DNA of 10,006 nucleotides from Bacteroidales bacterium (GCA_028707745.1 JAQWAJ010000036.1:1-10006), one strand, 5' to 3'. Positions 1 through 8,807 are shown, counted from the first letter of the stretch. Notes: generated by a model not told the origin, from the sequence alone. Numbers and translations: made by a program.

Positions 1-815
1 CCCTGTCCGGTTCCGAGATTGAAGAACTCGAAATGGGTTTCATTTTTCCCGTCGAGGAGTCTGCGGATGGCTTTTACATGTGCCTTGGCAAGATCTGTTA
101 CATGGATATAATCGCGGATGGCTGATCCGTCAGGAGTCGGATAGTCATTTCCAAAAATTTTCAACTCATCGCGCAACCCGGCAGCTGTTTGGGTAACATA
201 GGGAATCAGATTGTTCGGAACACCCTGCGGGAGTTCACCGATCAATGCCGACGGGTGGGCCCCGATCGGGTTGAAATATCTCAGGGCGATCACTTCCAGT
301 GCGGGCATTGCGCGGACGCTGTCGTGCAGAATCTCTTCGCAGATTTGTTTGGTTTTGCCATAAGGCGATTCAGCCGGCAGGATAGGCGCTGCTTCGGTGA
401 CCGGAAGGTCTTTCGGCTGGCCGTAAATGGTACAGCTTGAGGAGAATACGATCGAGGGCACTTTGTATTTCTCCATGCTCTCGAGCAGGTTTATCAGGGA
501 AACCAGATTGTTCCGGTAGTATTTGAGAGGCAACTCAACGGATTCACCCACTGCCTTGGATGCAGCAAAGTGAATGACGGCTTTCAGCCCGGGATATTTA
601 CCGAAAAACTGATCTACCAGCGGCTTGTCGCACAGATCGAATTTCTCAAATGCGGGCCTGACCCCGGTGATTTTTTCAATTCCGTCGAGCGTATCCAGCG
701 TGGAGTTCGAAAGATCATCCACGATAACCACTTCATAACCTTCATTAATCAGTTCAACAACTGTATGCGAGCCGATGTATCCGGTACCCCCGGTAACAAG
801 AATCAATTCTTTCAT
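1..815 (-). CDS. galE: UDP-glucose 4-epimerase GalE (N-terminal 271 residues; C-terminus beyond left edge)
   Basis: This extended short-chain dehydrogenase interconverts UDP-glucose and UDP-galactose, or the N-acetylated pair, using tightly bound NAD in the cytoplasm. The translation opens with [17 protein letters not shown], which carries the NAD-binding GxxGxxG at residues 9-15. VDDLSN follows at 32-37 and [11 protein letters not shown] at 82-92. The catalytic serine lies in FSSSCTIYG (124-132), and the YxxxK pair is Tyr152/Lys156 in [20 protein letters not shown] (177-189) and [10 protein letters not shown] (234-243) are GalE hallmarks. GalE is usually about 340 residues, so some 70 residues are missing; the frame is open to base 1. 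Its ATG overlaps the stop of the upstream acetyltransferase as ATGA, which implies translational coupling. The residue that sets hexose versus N-acetylhexosamine specificity lies in the missing part. The operon suggests use in surface polysaccharide synthesis, but a general galactose role is equally possible. Confidence 0.96.
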   Translation of the reverse strand, partial: MKELILVTGGTGYIGSHTVVELINEGYEVVIVDDLSNSTLDTLDGIEKITGVRPAFEKFDLCDKPLVDQFFGKYPGLKAVIHFAASKAVGESVELPLKYYRNNLVSLINLLESMEKYKVPSIVFSSSCTIYGQPKDLPVTEAAPILPAESPYGKTKQICEEILHDSVRAMPALEVIALRYFNPIGAHPSALIGELPQGVPNNLIPYVTQTAAGLRDELKIFGNDYPTPDGSAIRDYIHVTDLAKAHVKAIRRLLDGKNETHFEFFNLGTGQ

Positions 816-1396
816 TCTGCAATTTTTTTAACTGAACCCATTTCTAATTTATACTGAACCTGACTTTCGGGGCAGGTAGCGATCCCGTTGGAGTCAAACA
901 ATAACTTATGCCCGTATTCGCTCATCCATCCGGTTTGACGTGCCGGATTTCCTACTACCAGTGCATAAGGAGCCACGCTTTTGGTCACAACGGCCCCTGC
1001 ACCGATAAAGCAATACTCTCCCAGCGTGGTGCCGCAAACTATCGTGGCATTGGCTCCGATCGAAGCGCCTTTTTTAACGAGGGTCGTTTCATATTGACCC
1101 CGGCGGTTGACCCCGCTGCGAGGGTTAATCACATTGGTGAAAACCATCGAGGGGCCGAGAAAAACATCATCTTCGCAGATGACCCCCGAGTAGATCGATA
1201 CATTATTCTGGATCTTGACATTGTTCCCCAGAGTCACCCCAGGAGAAACCACCACATTCTGACCGATGTTGCATCTTTCACCGATGATGCAGTCTGGCAT
1301 GATATGCGTAAAATGCCAGATTTTCGTTCCTGCACCAATCACACAGCCGGGATCAATGATGGCGGATTCGTGAGCGTAAAAGTCTGTATTACTCAT
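812..1396 (-). CDS. wbpD: WbpD/WlbB-like UDP-2-acetamido-3-amino-2,3-dideoxyglucuronate N-acetyltransferase
   Basis: This 194-residue left-handed beta-helix acetyltransferase is inferred to acetylate the 3-amino group of UDP-GlcNAc3NA with acetyl-CoA, giving UDP-2,3-diacetamido-glucuronate. Hexapeptide repeats run from about residue 13 to 140, for example [25 protein letters not shown] and [20 protein letters not shown]. The family block [14 protein letters not shown] (81-94) contains Asn88, which aligns with the Asn proposed as catalytic in Wlb[12 protein letters not shown] (150-160) and the short tail with CP and QYKL (175-184) also fit WbpD/WlbB. It overlaps the upstream aminotransferase by 8 bases and galE by 4. 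The enzyme that makes its expected substrate is encoded immediately upstream, which supports the assignment. The main alternative is an FdtC/QdtC-type acetyltransferase for dTDP-3-amino-6-deoxyhexoses, which has the same fold. I prefer WbpD because of the C-terminal tail. Confidence 0.88.
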   Translation of the reverse strand: MSNTDFYAHESAIIDPGCVIGAGTKIWHFTHIMPDCIIGERCNIGQNVVVSPGVTLGNNVKIQNNVSIYSGVICEDDVFLGPSMVFTNVINPRSGVNRRGQYETTLVKKGASIGANATIVCGTTLGEYCFIGAGAVVTKSVAPYALVVGNPARQTGWMSEYGHKLLFDSNGIATCPESQVQYKLEMGSVKKIAE

Positions 1397-2522
1397 GGTT
1401 AATGATATTCAGAAGGGTGGAGCAAATGGTATCCAGTTGTTCCACATCCATTTCCGTATGAATGGGTAGCGACAGCACCGATTTGCACAAATGTTCGGTT
1501 ACCGGGAAATCTCCCTCATGGTAGCCCGCAAAAGCGAAGGCTTTTTGTATGCTGAGTGGAACCGGGTAGTAAACCATGGAAGGGATTCCTTTCTCTTTCA
1601 GCTGCTTCCTCACCGAATCCCGGATTTTGGGGTCAAGAAGTATTGTATACTGATGGTACACATGCGTACCAAAGCTGGCTACCTGAGGTATCCGGATAGC
1701 CGGATTGGAGCCCAGGCGTTTGTGATAGTACTCTGCGACTGTTCTGCGGCGTTCGATAAAATCATCCAGGTTTCTCAGGTTTACCCGCAGGATTGCAGCC
1801 TGAATGGTATCGAGACGGGAATTGACCCCGATCATTTCATGATGATATTTGACTTTGGCTCCGTGGTTAATGATCATTTCAATGATTTCGGCCAGATGCG
1901 GATCAGTCGTAAACAGCGCTCCACCATCGCCGTAACAGGCCAGCGGCTTGGTCGGGAAAAAGGAAGTCGTGCCAATATTCCCAATGGTACCGGTCATGGC
2001 TGATGTTCCGTCGGGGCCGGTATAAACCGACCCAAGCGATTGTGCATTGTCCTCGATAATGAATAAACCATGTTCCCCGGCAATCTTCTGAATCTGATAC
2101 ATGTCGGCGGGTTGGCCAAACAGATGTACGGGCACGATTGCACGGGTTCTCGGGGTAATAGCCTGTTTCAGTTTTTCAGGATCAATATTGAATGTTAGCG
2201 GGTCAACATCTGCCAGAACCGGCTTCAGCCCGAGCAGCACAAGCACTTCAACGGTTGAGATAAAGGTGAAATTCGAGGTGATCACTTCATCACCCGGTTG
2301 CAGCTTCAGCGCCATGAGCGCAATCTGGAGCGCATCCGTCCCATTGGCACAGGGCATCACATAAGGAACTGACAGATAGGCGGCCAGTTCATCGCGGAAA
2401 GCTTTTAAAGCCGGACCTTTAATAAATACTGATGAATCCAGAACCTCTGCAATACCCGCATCTATCTCCGGTTTCAGGCGTTGGTATTGCGACCGGATAT
2501 CCACCATCTCGATTTTTTTCAT
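1389..2522 (-). CDS. wbpE: WbpE/WlbC-like PLP-dependent sugar-nucleotide aminotransferase (DegT/DnrJ/EryC1 family)
   Basis: This 377-residue enzyme is predicted to transfer an amino group, normally from glutamate, to the 3-keto carbon of a UDP-2-acetamido-3-oxo-uronic acid. The length is normal for the family. The opening [20 protein letters not shown] is the usual N-terminus. [12 protein letters not shown] (58-69) forms part of the PLP phosphate site. [11 protein letters not shown] (155-165) holds Asp158, which contacts the pyridine nitrogen, and Gln161. [20 protein letters not shown] (187-206) holds Lys192, the Schiff-base lysine. It is the first gene of the leftward operon and overlaps the acetyltransferase by 8 bases. 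The order aminotransferase-acetyltransferase matches two consecutive steps of the WbpA-B-E-D-I pathway known from Pseudomonas O-antigen. I see no clear promoter box in the 138 bases upstream. The exact substrate is inferred from the neighbour. A 3-aminotransferase of the FdtB type is the alternative. Confidence 0.9.
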   Translation of the reverse strand: MKKIEMVDIRSQYQRLKPEIDAGIAEVLDSSVFIKGPALKAFRDELAAYLSVPYVMPCANGTDALQIALMALKLQPGDEVITSNFTFISTVEVLVLLGLKPVLADVDPLTFNIDPEKLKQAITPRTRAIVPVHLFGQPADMYQIQKIAGEHGLFIIEDNAQSLGSVYTGPDGTSAMTGTIGNIGTTSFFPTKPLACYGDGGALFTTDPHLAEIIEMIINHGAKVKYHHEMIGVNSRLDTIQAAILRVNLRNLDDFIERRRTVAEYYHKRLGSNPAIRIPQVASFGTHVYHQYTILLDPKIRDSVRKQLKEKGIPSMVYYPVPLSIQKAFAFAGYHEGDFPVTEHLCKSVLSLPIHTEMDVEQLDTICSTLLNIINHE

Positions 2523-2606
2523 GAGGCTGAGGGACTAAAATGAATGAGAAGCGAAAATAACCATTTTCAGGCTCTTTTTGATCAAACGGAATCAGATAGG
2601 CTAAAA

Positions 2607-2628
2607 TTGTATTCCGCAATTCGGACAA
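2607..2628. promoter_or_regulatory. Imperfect inverted repeat in the divergent wbpE / HU-SPOR spacer
   Basis: The arms TCCG (2613-2616) and CGGA (2622-2625) flank a 5-base loop. An outer TTG (2607-2609) and CAA (2626-2628) extend the dyad with a three-base asymmetry. It sits 16-37 bases upstream of the TAnnTTTG box of the HU-SPOR gene, where an operator or activator site could act. With such short arms this may be chance. The rest of the 138-base spacer shows nothing recognisable beyond the promoter box. Confidence 0.2.
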
Positions 2629-2643
2629 ATGTTGAATTGTTAG

Positions 2644-2651
2644 TATCTTTG
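2644..2651 (+). promoter_or_regulatory. Candidate Bacteroidota -7 promoter box (TATCTTTG) for the HU-SPOR gene
   Basis: TATCTTTG matches the TAnnTTTG consensus of the Bacteroidota primary sigma factor exactly. The proper distance upstream (around 2621-2624) shows only TCGG, so no good -33 TTTG is present. The box ends 10 bases before the ATG at 2661, which would give a leader of only a few bases. This supports 2661, rather than an upstream codon, as the start of translation. Confidence 0.45.
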
Positions 2652-2660
2652 TTCATTACT

Positions 2661-3722
2661 ATGGAAACCATTCAAGCAATACAACGGCTCTTATTTCTGG
2701 AAGATTGTCTGATCATTCCGGGTTTGGGTGGTTTTGTATCGCGTTACCGATCGGCAGTCATTGATCAGGCTACCGGAACCTTCACTCCCCCCGCAAAAGA
2801 GATCGTTTTTAATGGTGAATTGGTGCAGAATGACGGTGTGCTGGTCGATTATTTATCGGATAAAAACGGAGTATCTGCAGATATTGCCCGTTCGCAGGTT
2901 GACCTTTTTGTGCAGGAAACTATCGGAAAGCTCGAAAATGGCGATCCGGTATTCATTGAAGGGGTAGGCCAGTTTATTTTGGGCAGGGACAGCCTGATCC
3001 GGTTTCAGACAGATCCGGGTACCAACCTTTTTCTGGAGGCATTCGGTCTGGCATCGTTCCGCCTGCATGAGGTGGTGCACGAGAACCATACCGGTTTCGG
3101 CGTGGCTCCGGCCGTGCGCGCCGGAGATTCTCCAAGGACCATCGAGTTTGCGGTAGATCAGAAACCCAGGACTTTTCATCATCACAACCTCAGGCGTATT
3201 GCGATTGCCATGCCTTTGCTGATAGCCTTTTCCCTATTGCCCTTCAACTCCAGGATTTCAGATACCCTGATTTCTTCACATGCCGGAATGACCCCTGAGC
3301 CATCCCTTTTTCATCTGAACTATCCTGATCCGATACCGACCGATACCTCCCGGCTGATTGTTTACCCGATCACCGATAGTCTGGCCGCCGGTCCCCTTTC
3401 TGCAGACAGTGTGGCTGTTGAACCTGTAATATCTGAAAAAACAGTTGTGGCACCTGTTGCGGAAGCGGTTAAAGCTGAGGTACCCAAGGCGGTTGGAGGA
3501 AAATACCCGGTGATTGCCGGCTGCTTCAAGATGAAAGAAAATGCCGAGCGGTTATACAAAAGATTGGTTGATAAAGGATATCCGGCCAAGATGACTCCCA
3601 TGAGAAATGGCCAGATGTATAAGGTTACCGTACAGACTTTTGCCACACGCAGAGAAGCAATCAGCGGACTGGCCCGCCTGAAAGACGCAGAACCCGATCT
3701 CGAGCTCTGGGCCTCGTTGTAG
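2661..3722 (+). CDS. HU-CCDC81 domain / transmembrane / SPOR domain protein
   Basis: This 353-residue single-pass membrane protein appears to link a DNA-binding fold to peptidoglycan. Residues 1 to about 135 resemble the tandem CCDC81-type HU domains found in Bacteroidota: GLGGFVSRYRSA (21-32) in the first and IEGVGQFILGRDSLIRFQ (99-116) in the second. A hydrophobic segment at about 180-196 follows the basic HHHNLRR, predicting N-in topology. A Pro/Ala/Val-rich linker spans about 205-278. Residues 281-353 form a SPOR domain (KYPVIAGCFKMKENAERLYK, then YKVTVQTFATRREAISGLARL), a fold known to bind denuded septal glycan. I chose the ATG at 2661 because the HU fold begins there and a promoter box lies just upstream. 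An in-frame ATG at 2544 would add 39 residues without domain character. The function in the cell is not established. A role in nucleoid-septum coordination is inference. Confidence 0.85.
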   Translation: METIQAIQRLLFLEDCLIIPGLGGFVSRYRSAVIDQATGTFTPPAKEIVFNGELVQNDGVLVDYLSDKNGVSADIARSQVDLFVQETIGKLENGDPVFIEGVGQFILGRDSLIRFQTDPGTNLFLEAFGLASFRLHEVVHENHTGFGVAPAVRAGDSPRTIEFAVDQKPRTFHHHNLRRIAIAMPLLIAFSLLPFNSRISDTLISSHAGMTPEPSLFHLNYPDPIPTDTSRLIVYPITDSLAAGPLSADSVAVEPVISEKTVVAPVAEAVKAEVPKAVGGKYPVIAGCFKMKENAERLYKRLVDKGYPAKMTPMRNGQMYKVTVQTFATRREAISGLARLKDAEPDLELWASL

Positions 3723-3745
3723 TTTTCCCTCTCCTTTTCCTGATG

Positions 3746-5779
3746 TTACTTAACGATAGCCCCGTTTTGTATGGCTTGTTCCGGTGTGGCAAAGATCAGC
3801 CGTCCCTGATTATCTTCGGCGAGAAGAATCATCCCTTTTGATTCGATGCCCTTGATTTTGCGAGGCTCCAGATTGGCCAGCAATAAAATCTGTTTACCGA
3901 TCACCTCCTGAGGTTCGAAATGCTCTGCAATGCCTGAAACCACCGTGCGGATATCGATCCCGGAATCCACTTTCAGCTTCATCAGTTTCTGTGTTTTCGG
4001 AACCTTTTCGGCTTCGAGGATCGTAGCGACCCGGATATCCATGGCCGAGAAATCATCATAGGATATGGCAGGTTTGGCCGGAGCGATTCCCACTGATTTG
4101 GCTTCGTTGGCTTTTTTGGTTTCGAGTAGTTTGTTTACCTGGTACTCGACCTGGGAATCCTCGATCTTTTCGAAGAGCAATCCTGGCTTTTCCATTTGGT
4201 GACCGGCTTTGATCAGGTCTACCGAACCGATTGCCGACCAGGGCATTTCAGAGATATTCAGATAGGTGCGGAGTTGCTTCATCGTAAACGGAAGAAATGA
4301 ATCCATCAGGATGGTCAGATTTGCTGTGATCTGAATGGCTACATGCAGGATGGTGGCTACCCGTAAAGGATCGGTGGCGAACAGTTTCCACGGCTCCGTT
4401 TCGGCCAGATATTTATTTCCGAGGCGGGCAAGGCTCATGGCTTCGCTCAGGGATTCACGGATGCGGAATGCTTCAAGGCTCTGTGCGGTTCTGGATTTGA
4501 TTTTTGCAATTTCTGCCAGCGTGGATGTATCGTAGTCGTTCAGTATGCCGGCATCAGGGCATTTACCATCAAAGTATTTTTGGGTCAGTACCAGCGTCCG
4601 GTTCACAAAATTACCAAGTACAGCAACCAGCTCGTTGTTGTTCCGTGTTTGAAAATCCTTCCAGGTGAAGTCGTTATCCTTGGCCTCGGGGGCATTGGCG
4701 GTCAGAACATACCGCAGTACATCCTGTTTGCCCGGAAAATCATCGAGATATTCATGGAGCCAGACAGCCCAGTTCCGGGAGGTTGAAATTTTATCGCTTT
4801 CGAGATTCAGAAATTCATTGGCAGCTACAAAATCCGGCAGGATATATCCGCCATGGGCTTTCAGCATCGCCGGAAACATGAGACAATGAAACACGATATT
4901 ATCTTTCCCGATAAAATGAATCAGCCGGCTATCTTCTGATTTCCAGTATTTTTCCCAGTCAGGAGTCAGTTCGCGGGTAGCCGAAATATAGCCGATCGGG
5001 GCATCGAACCAAACATAGAGAACCTTTCCGTCGGCGCCTTCAACCGGAACCGGTACACCCCAGTCGAGATCGCGGGATACCGCACGCGGCTGCAGGCCCT
5101 GGTCGAGCCATGATTTGCACTGGCCGAAAACATTAGTGCGCCATTCGGTATGATCTTCAAGAATCCATTTTTTTAACCAGGCTTCATGCTTGTCAAGAGG
5201 AAGATACCAATGCTTGGTTTCTTTTAATATCGGGGCATTTCCGCTAAGCATGGATTTTGGATTGATCAGGTCCATCGGGCTGAGCGAGGAGCCGCACTTT
5301 TCGCACTGATCGCCATAAGCCTTTTCATTGCCACAATGGGGGCAAGTGCCTGTGATATATCGATCTGCGAGAAATTGCTGATTGGCTTCGTCATAAAACT
5401 GTTCCGATGTTTTTTCGATAAACTCACCGGCATCATAGAGCTTACGGAAGAAGGCCGATGCAGTTTCGTAATGTATCGGAGCAGAAGTGCGATGATAGAT
5501 ATCGAAATTGATTCCAAACCGGGCAAATGAATCTTTCATCTGGTTATGATACCGGTCGACAATGTCCTGAGGAGACACTCCTTCGGCCTTTGCTTTCAGC
5601 GTGATAGGAACGCCGTGCTCGTCCGATCCGCAAATAAACAGCACATCTTTTCCATTCTGGCGAAGATATCGCGTATATATATCTGCCGGGACATAGGCTC
5701 CGGCCAGGTGACCGATATGAACAGGGCCGTTTGCATAAGGCAGGGCGGCTGTGACGAGGTAGCGTTTGTAATCAGACAT
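3746..5779 (-). CDS. metG: Methionyl-tRNA synthetase with C-terminal tRNA-binding domain
   Basis: It charges tRNA-Met with methionine in the cytoplasm. The class I HIGH motif is at residues 21-24 in [11 protein letters not shown]. The zinc knuckle CPHCG...CEKCG has Cys146, 149, 159 and 162. CGSDEHG (50-56) and [10 protein letters not shown] (257-266) are MetRS core motifs. The signature loop reads DKISTSR, with Lys330-Ser334 replacing KMSKS; as I recall, this form is usual in Bacteroidota. TEPWKL (461-466) belongs to the anticodon-binding helical domain. Residues 573-677 form an EMAPII/Trbp111-type OB domain ([20 protein letters not shown] through GMILLAE), which aids dimerisation and tRNA binding. 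At 677 residues the protein is full length. Its 3' end faces the HU-SPOR gene across 23 bases with no visible hairpin, and its start is 36 bases from the divergent yraN. Confidence 0.98.
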   Translation of the reverse strand: MSDYKRYLVTAALPYANGPVHIGHLAGAYVPADIYTRYLRQNGKDVLFICGSDEHGVPITLKAKAEGVSPQDIVDRYHNQMKDSFARFGINFDIYHRTSAPIHYETASAFFRKLYDAGEFIEKTSEQFYDEANQQFLADRYITGTCPHCGNEKAYGDQCEKCGSSLSPMDLINPKSMLSGNAPILKETKHWYLPLDKHEAWLKKWILEDHTEWRTNVFGQCKSWLDQGLQPRAVSRDLDWGVPVPVEGADGKVLYVWFDAPIGYISATRELTPDWEKYWKSEDSRLIHFIGKDNIVFHCLMFPAMLKAHGGYILPDFVAANEFLNLESDKISTSRNWAVWLHEYLDDFPGKQDVLRYVLTANAPEAKDNDFTWKDFQTRNNNELVAVLGNFVNRTLVLTQKYFDGKCPDAGILNDYDTSTLAEIAKIKSRTAQSLEAFRIRESLSEAMSLARLGNKYLAETEPWKLFATDPLRVATILHVAIQITANLTILMDSFLPFTMKQLRTYLNISEMPWSAIGSVDLIKAGHQMEKPGLLFEKIEDSQVEYQVNKLLETKKANEAKSVGIAPAKPAISYDDFSAMDIRVATILEAEKVPKTQKLMKLKVDSGIDIRTVVSGIAEHFEPQEVIGKQILLLANLEPRKIKGIESKGMILLAEDNQGRLIFATPEQAIQNGAIVK

Positions 5780-5798
5780 CAGACTTATTTATGAATCG

Positions 5799-5806
5799 CA
5801 AAATTA
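5799..5806 (-). promoter_or_regulatory. Candidate -7 promoter box (TAATTTTG) for metG
   Basis: Read on the minus strand, TAATTTTG matches TAnnTTTG exactly and ends 19 bases before the metG ATG at 5779. No good TTTG lies 19-21 bases further upstream; that region is already inside yraN. The box lies in the 36-base gap between the two divergent start codons. Confidence 0.45.
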
Positions 5807-5815
5807 GTAAAGAAA

Positions 5816-6181
5816 ATGGATGAACGAATTGATTTGGGCAAAGCTGGTGAGCAACTTGCCGTGGATTACCTCCTGACCAAAGGTTTTGTCATTCTCGAGC
5901 GTAACTGGAGGTTTATCCATAAGGAAATTGACATTATTGCCCGCGAAGGGAATGACATTGTGGTGGTGGAGGTGAAAACCCGCCATGCTCCGGTGAGGGA
6001 ATTGCCCGAACAGGCCATCAATCGTCAGAAGATGCAGTTTCTGGTTTCAGCAGCAAATGCTTATGTGAAATATAACCGGATCTCGCTGGAGGTGCGCTTC
6101 GATGTGATTAATGTGGTATACGAAAAGGGGGTGCCGGATATTGCCCTGATCAGGAATGCATTTTTTCCGACTCTTTATTAG
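5816..6181 (+). CDS. yraN: YraN family protein (UPF0102, predicted endonuclease fold)
   Basis: This 121-residue protein has the usual YraN length and layout. The N-terminal helix [13 protein letters not shown] (7-19) carries Glu12. KEIDIIARE (36-44) and VVVEVKTR (49-56) supply Glu37, Asp39, Glu52 and Lys54. Together these residues form the E...ExD...ExK pattern of the Holliday-resolvase-like nuclease fold. [15 protein letters not shown] and RFDVINV complete the family signature. The molecular role of YraN is not settled in the literature I know, and nuclease activity is predicted from the fold. It is divergent from metG. A TAATTTTG box faces the other way and no clear promoter is visible for yraN itself. 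Its last 32 bases overlap the 3' end of the convergent histidine kinase gene. The A-rich leader before the ATG is typical of Bacteroidota, which rarely use a strong Shine-Dalgarno sequence. Confidence 0.93.
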   Translation: MDERIDLGKAGEQLAVDYLLTKGFVILERNWRFIHKEIDIIAREGNDIVVVEVKTRHAPVRELPEQAINRQKMQFLVSAANAYVKYNRISLEVRFDVINVVYEKGVPDIALIRNAFFPTLY

Positions 6182-8807
6182 TCCAGCGCTGTAATACCTT
6201 ACGCAACTCTTCAGCACGGAAAGGCTTTGATATATAATCATTCATTCCCGCGGCGAGACAGGTTTCGCGATCGCCTTTCATGGCGTTGGCGGTCATGGCG
6301 ATAATATGAACCCGATGCTGACTGGATATGGATTTTTCATGTTCCCGAATCCGATGAGTGGCTTCAAGTCCATCCATCACCGGCATTTGTATATCCATGA
6401 AAATCAGATCGAATCGTCGTTTGTGAAATTTATCAAGAGCCTCTTCGCCGTTTTCAGCAATATAGGTTTCATAACCCAGTCGCTGAAGGTTCAGCAGGGC
6501 GATACGCTGATTGATCTTATTGTCCTCCACCAGCAAAACGGTAGGGGCATTGCTCTCAGTCTCCTCAACCTCGAATACCTCATTTTCAGCTTCCGTTTCT
6601 TCCGCAACCGGATACTCTTCAGCGGGTTCCATAACCTTTGGCGGAGTGGGAATGTGGACTACTTTCTGGATGATTTTGCTGAGGTCGAGTATTTTGATCG
6701 GCTTATTCAGGAATCCTTTAAAACCGGTTCTCTCCAGCTCCTCAGGGGTGATAATGTCGGCGATGGAGGAGAGCATGATGAGTTTGTTCGAGCAGAGAGC
6801 GGGATCTTCAGCAATTTTTCGGGCAAAGGTAATGCCGTCCATGCCGGGCATCTGGCAGTCGACCAGGATTACGTCGAATTCGTTTGCGGTTCCGGCAACA
6901 TTTCGCAGCAGTTTCAGTCCGGTTTCCGCATCGGTAAGCTCTTCCGACTGGCATTGCCAGTACTCCAGATATTTGTGGAAGATCTGAAGATTGGTTTCAT
7001 TATCATCGATGACTAAAATCCGAAGATTTTTAAGTTCATCATTTCCGGATTCTTTCTGTTCTTCGGTGGTTTCATCCTCAGCAAACCGGGCAGAAAACCA
7101 GAAAGTTGAACCTTTTCCGATCTCACTCTCGACGTCGATCGTCCCGTGCATCATTTCAACGAGTCGCTTGCTGATGATTAACCCCAGGCCGGTTCCGCCG
7201 AATTTCCGTGTGATGGATGCATCAACCTGTGAGAACGATTTGAAGAGTTTTTCCTTCTGGTCGCGGCCAATCCCGATCCCGGTATCGCTGATCTTAAATA
7301 CGAATTTTAATTGATTACCGATTTTTTCCGATACCGAGCAGGAGATCAGAACTTCTCCCCTGGTAGTGAACTTGATCGCATTGTTGACCAGGTTCAGCAA
7401 TACCTGTTTAAGCCGCAGCGGGTCGCCGATCAGGGAATTCGGAATGTTGGTATCAAGATCAGTCACCAGGTTGAGGTTTTTCCTGATAGCCTTGATGGCC
7501 ATGTTGTCGGCAACTTCTTCAATGATACGGGTCAGGTTGAAAGGAACCAGTTCGAGCTCCAGCCTGTTGGCCTCAATTTTTGAAAAGTCGAGGATGTCAT
7601 TGATAATAGCCAGAAGGGTATTCGCCGAACTTTCGATGATCTGGACGTACTCTTCCTGCTCTTCCGTCAGATCAGATTTTGTAAGGATTTCGGTCATTCC
7701 GATGATCCCGTTCATCGGAGTCCTGATTTCATGCGACATATTGGCCAGAAAGTTGCTTTTCGCCTGGTTCGCGGCTTCGGCCTGTTCTTTTGCATTCAGG
7801 ATATCGATGGTCCTCTCACGGATACGTTCCTCAAAATCGTGCCGTAAAGCCGAGAACTCCGCTGCAACATGATTGAAGTTTTCAGTCGACTGGCGGATTT
7901 CGGTATAATCGTAAGAGGGGAAAAGCAGTCCGGATTCACCTTTTGCCAGTCGTGAGGTTGCCACATGGATATCTTTGAGGAAAAGATCGATAGCCAGATA
8001 ATGGATAAAAATGATCAGACCCATGATCAGGGCTGAGAGCCCGGCAAAAATCACAATCGGTTTTATATTCAGGTAATTGTCACGAACATACATGGCGGTA
8101 ATGACCACCGTTAGGGTCGAAAAAACAACCAGAATCATAAAAGAAATTCTGAGTGAAAGGACCTTTGGCTGCGTGAGGGGCAGATTTCGTTTAATGGTTT
8201 CCTGGTGTATATTCGAGCGCAGGGTACCGCTCAGGAATTCGGTTATCAGATAAGCCCAGTAAGAATATATACCCACCGCCAGCAAAGCTCCGAGACAGAG
8301 TATCAGAACCCCTTTTAGGTCATGGGTGGTCAGGAACACGTAAATGGCGAGTGTCAGTCCGACCAGGGAGGAATATATGATCGAAACGATAAAATTATCG
8401 CGGGGAAACTTAAGATAATTGTTGGCAAACTTCGCGAACTTTTCGTCGCTGAGCCGTTCAACCGGTTTCCAGCTGAGTCCTGAAACCAGCGTATGGTTGA
8501 TGGTCCTGGGGACCGTCAGGAATCCTGAGATTCCGATGCGGTTAAGCAGTCCATAATGTATAAAATGAATCAGGGTGGTGCTGGCCGTGGCAATAATGGC
8601 GACCAGGATTCCGGATTTCAATACTTCAGGGGGAAAAGTATGCAGGCTCGAAACCAGGAGAATGGCATAATAGGTGGCAAACCAGGATCCGATGACTGAG
8701 AAAAGAGCTACAGCAAAGGTGAAAGATACCCTCCGGGCCAATCCTGAAAAGACGGTTCTAAGGAAAAAACCTGTTACCCGATAACTCTGAAATTGCTGCA
8801 GTGGCAT
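6150..8807 (-). CDS. Hybrid sensor histidine kinase: 6 TM, HAMP-like, HisKA-HATPase, two receiver domains
   Basis: This 885-residue membrane kinase has six predicted helices at about 29-51, 66-88, 139-159, 166-190, 220-240 and 250-274, arranged as three hairpins with short outer loops and no large periplasmic domain. A HAMP-like segment follows at about 274-328 (SRLAKGE, then [10 protein letters not shown]), then a coiled helix to about 350. The HisKA motif [11 protein letters not shown] places the phospho-acceptor at His359. The ATPase has the N box NLVNNAIKF (Asn476), G1 SDTGIGIG (507-514) and G2 GGTGLGL (537-543). Receiver 1 (about 594-714) has Asp601/602, Asp650, Ser680 and Lys702. After a Glu-rich linker (727-753), receiver 2 (about 756-877) has Glu761, Asp762, Asp805, Thr839 and Lys861. 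All key residues are present. Unlike BarA/EvgS-type kinases it has no C-terminal HPt domain, so a separate HPt protein may complete the relay. The stimulus is unknown. The 3' end overlaps yraN. Confidence 0.95.
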   Translation of the reverse strand: MPLQQFQSYRVTGFFLRTVFSGLARRVSFTFAVALFSVIGSWFATYYAILLVSSLHTFPPEVLKSGILVAIIATASTTLIHFIHYGLLNRIGISGFLTVPRTINHTLVSGLSWKPVERLSDEKFAKFANNYLKFPRDNFIVSIIYSSLVGLTLAIYVFLTTHDLKGVLILCLGALLAVGIYSYWAYLITEFLSGTLRSNIHQETIKRNLPLTQPKVLSLRISFMILVVFSTLTVVITAMYVRDNYLNIKPIVIFAGLSALIMGLIIFIHYLAIDLFLKDIHVATSRLAKGESGLLFPSYDYTEIRQSTENFNHVAAEFSALRHDFEERIRERTIDILNAKEQAEAANQAKSNFLANMSHEIRTPMNGIIGMTEILTKSDLTEEQEEYVQIIESSANTLLAIINDILDFSKIEANRLELELVPFNLTRIIEEVADNMAIKAIRKNLNLVTDLDTNIPNSLIGDPLRLKQVLLNLVNNAIKFTTRGEVLISCSVSEKIGNQLKFVFKISDTGIGIGRDQKEKLFKSFSQVDASITRKFGGTGLGLIISKRLVEMMHGTIDVESEIGKGSTFWFSARFAEDETTEEQKESGNDELKNLRILVIDDNETNLQIFHKYLEYWQCQSEELTDAETGLKLLRNVAGTANEFDVILVDCQMPGMDGITFARKIAEDPALCSNKLIMLSSIADIITPEELERTGFKGFLNKPIKILDLSKIIQKVVHIPTPPKVMEPAEEYPVAEETEAENEVFEVEETESNAPTVLLVEDNKINQRIALLNLQRLGYETYIAENGEEALDKFHKRRFDLIFMDIQMPVMDGLEATHRIREHEKSISSQHRVHIIAMTANAMKGDRETCLAAGMNDYISKPFRAEELRKVLQRWTNKESEKMHS

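Noticed and set aside
908..1402. Plus-strand open frame of 164 codons opposite the acetyltransferase
   Set aside because: It mirrors the hexapeptide-repeat gene almost end to end, and the minus-strand product is a clear family member with overlapping operon neighbours.
2544..2660. N-terminal extension of 39 residues on the HU-SPOR protein from an upstream in-frame ATG
   Set aside because: The HU-like fold starts at the ATG at 2661, the extension has no domain character, and an exact promoter box lies between the two start codons.
3723..3745. Intrinsic terminator between the converging HU-SPOR and metG genes
   Set aside because: The 23-base gap is pyrimidine-rich on the plus strand but has no inverted repeat able to form a stem.
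4776..4790. Degenerate KMSKS motif (KISTS) in methionyl-tRNA synthetase as a sign of a defective or specialised paralogue
   Set aside because: The essential second lysine position does vary in this enzyme family, and the [11 protein letters not shown] form is, to my knowledge, common in Bacteroidota MetRS. All other motifs are intact.
5765..5793. Promoter for yraN (TTTG at 5765-5768, TATTTATG at 5786-5793)
   Set aside because: The spacing of 17 is shorter than the usual 19-21 and the -7 box has a mismatch in the conserved TTTG, so the match may be chance.
5816..6181. YraN as part of a restriction or defence system
   Set aside because: The nuclease-fold residues are typical of the widespread YraN housekeeping family, and no methyltransferase or helicase gene is adjacent.
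6306..7016. Long plus-strand open frame of 236 codons opposite the kinase
   Set aside because: It lies wholly antisense to the receiver domains of a well-supported kinase gene. Its translation is rich in Phe, Ile and Gly without a recognisable domain, so it is a shadow of the real gene.
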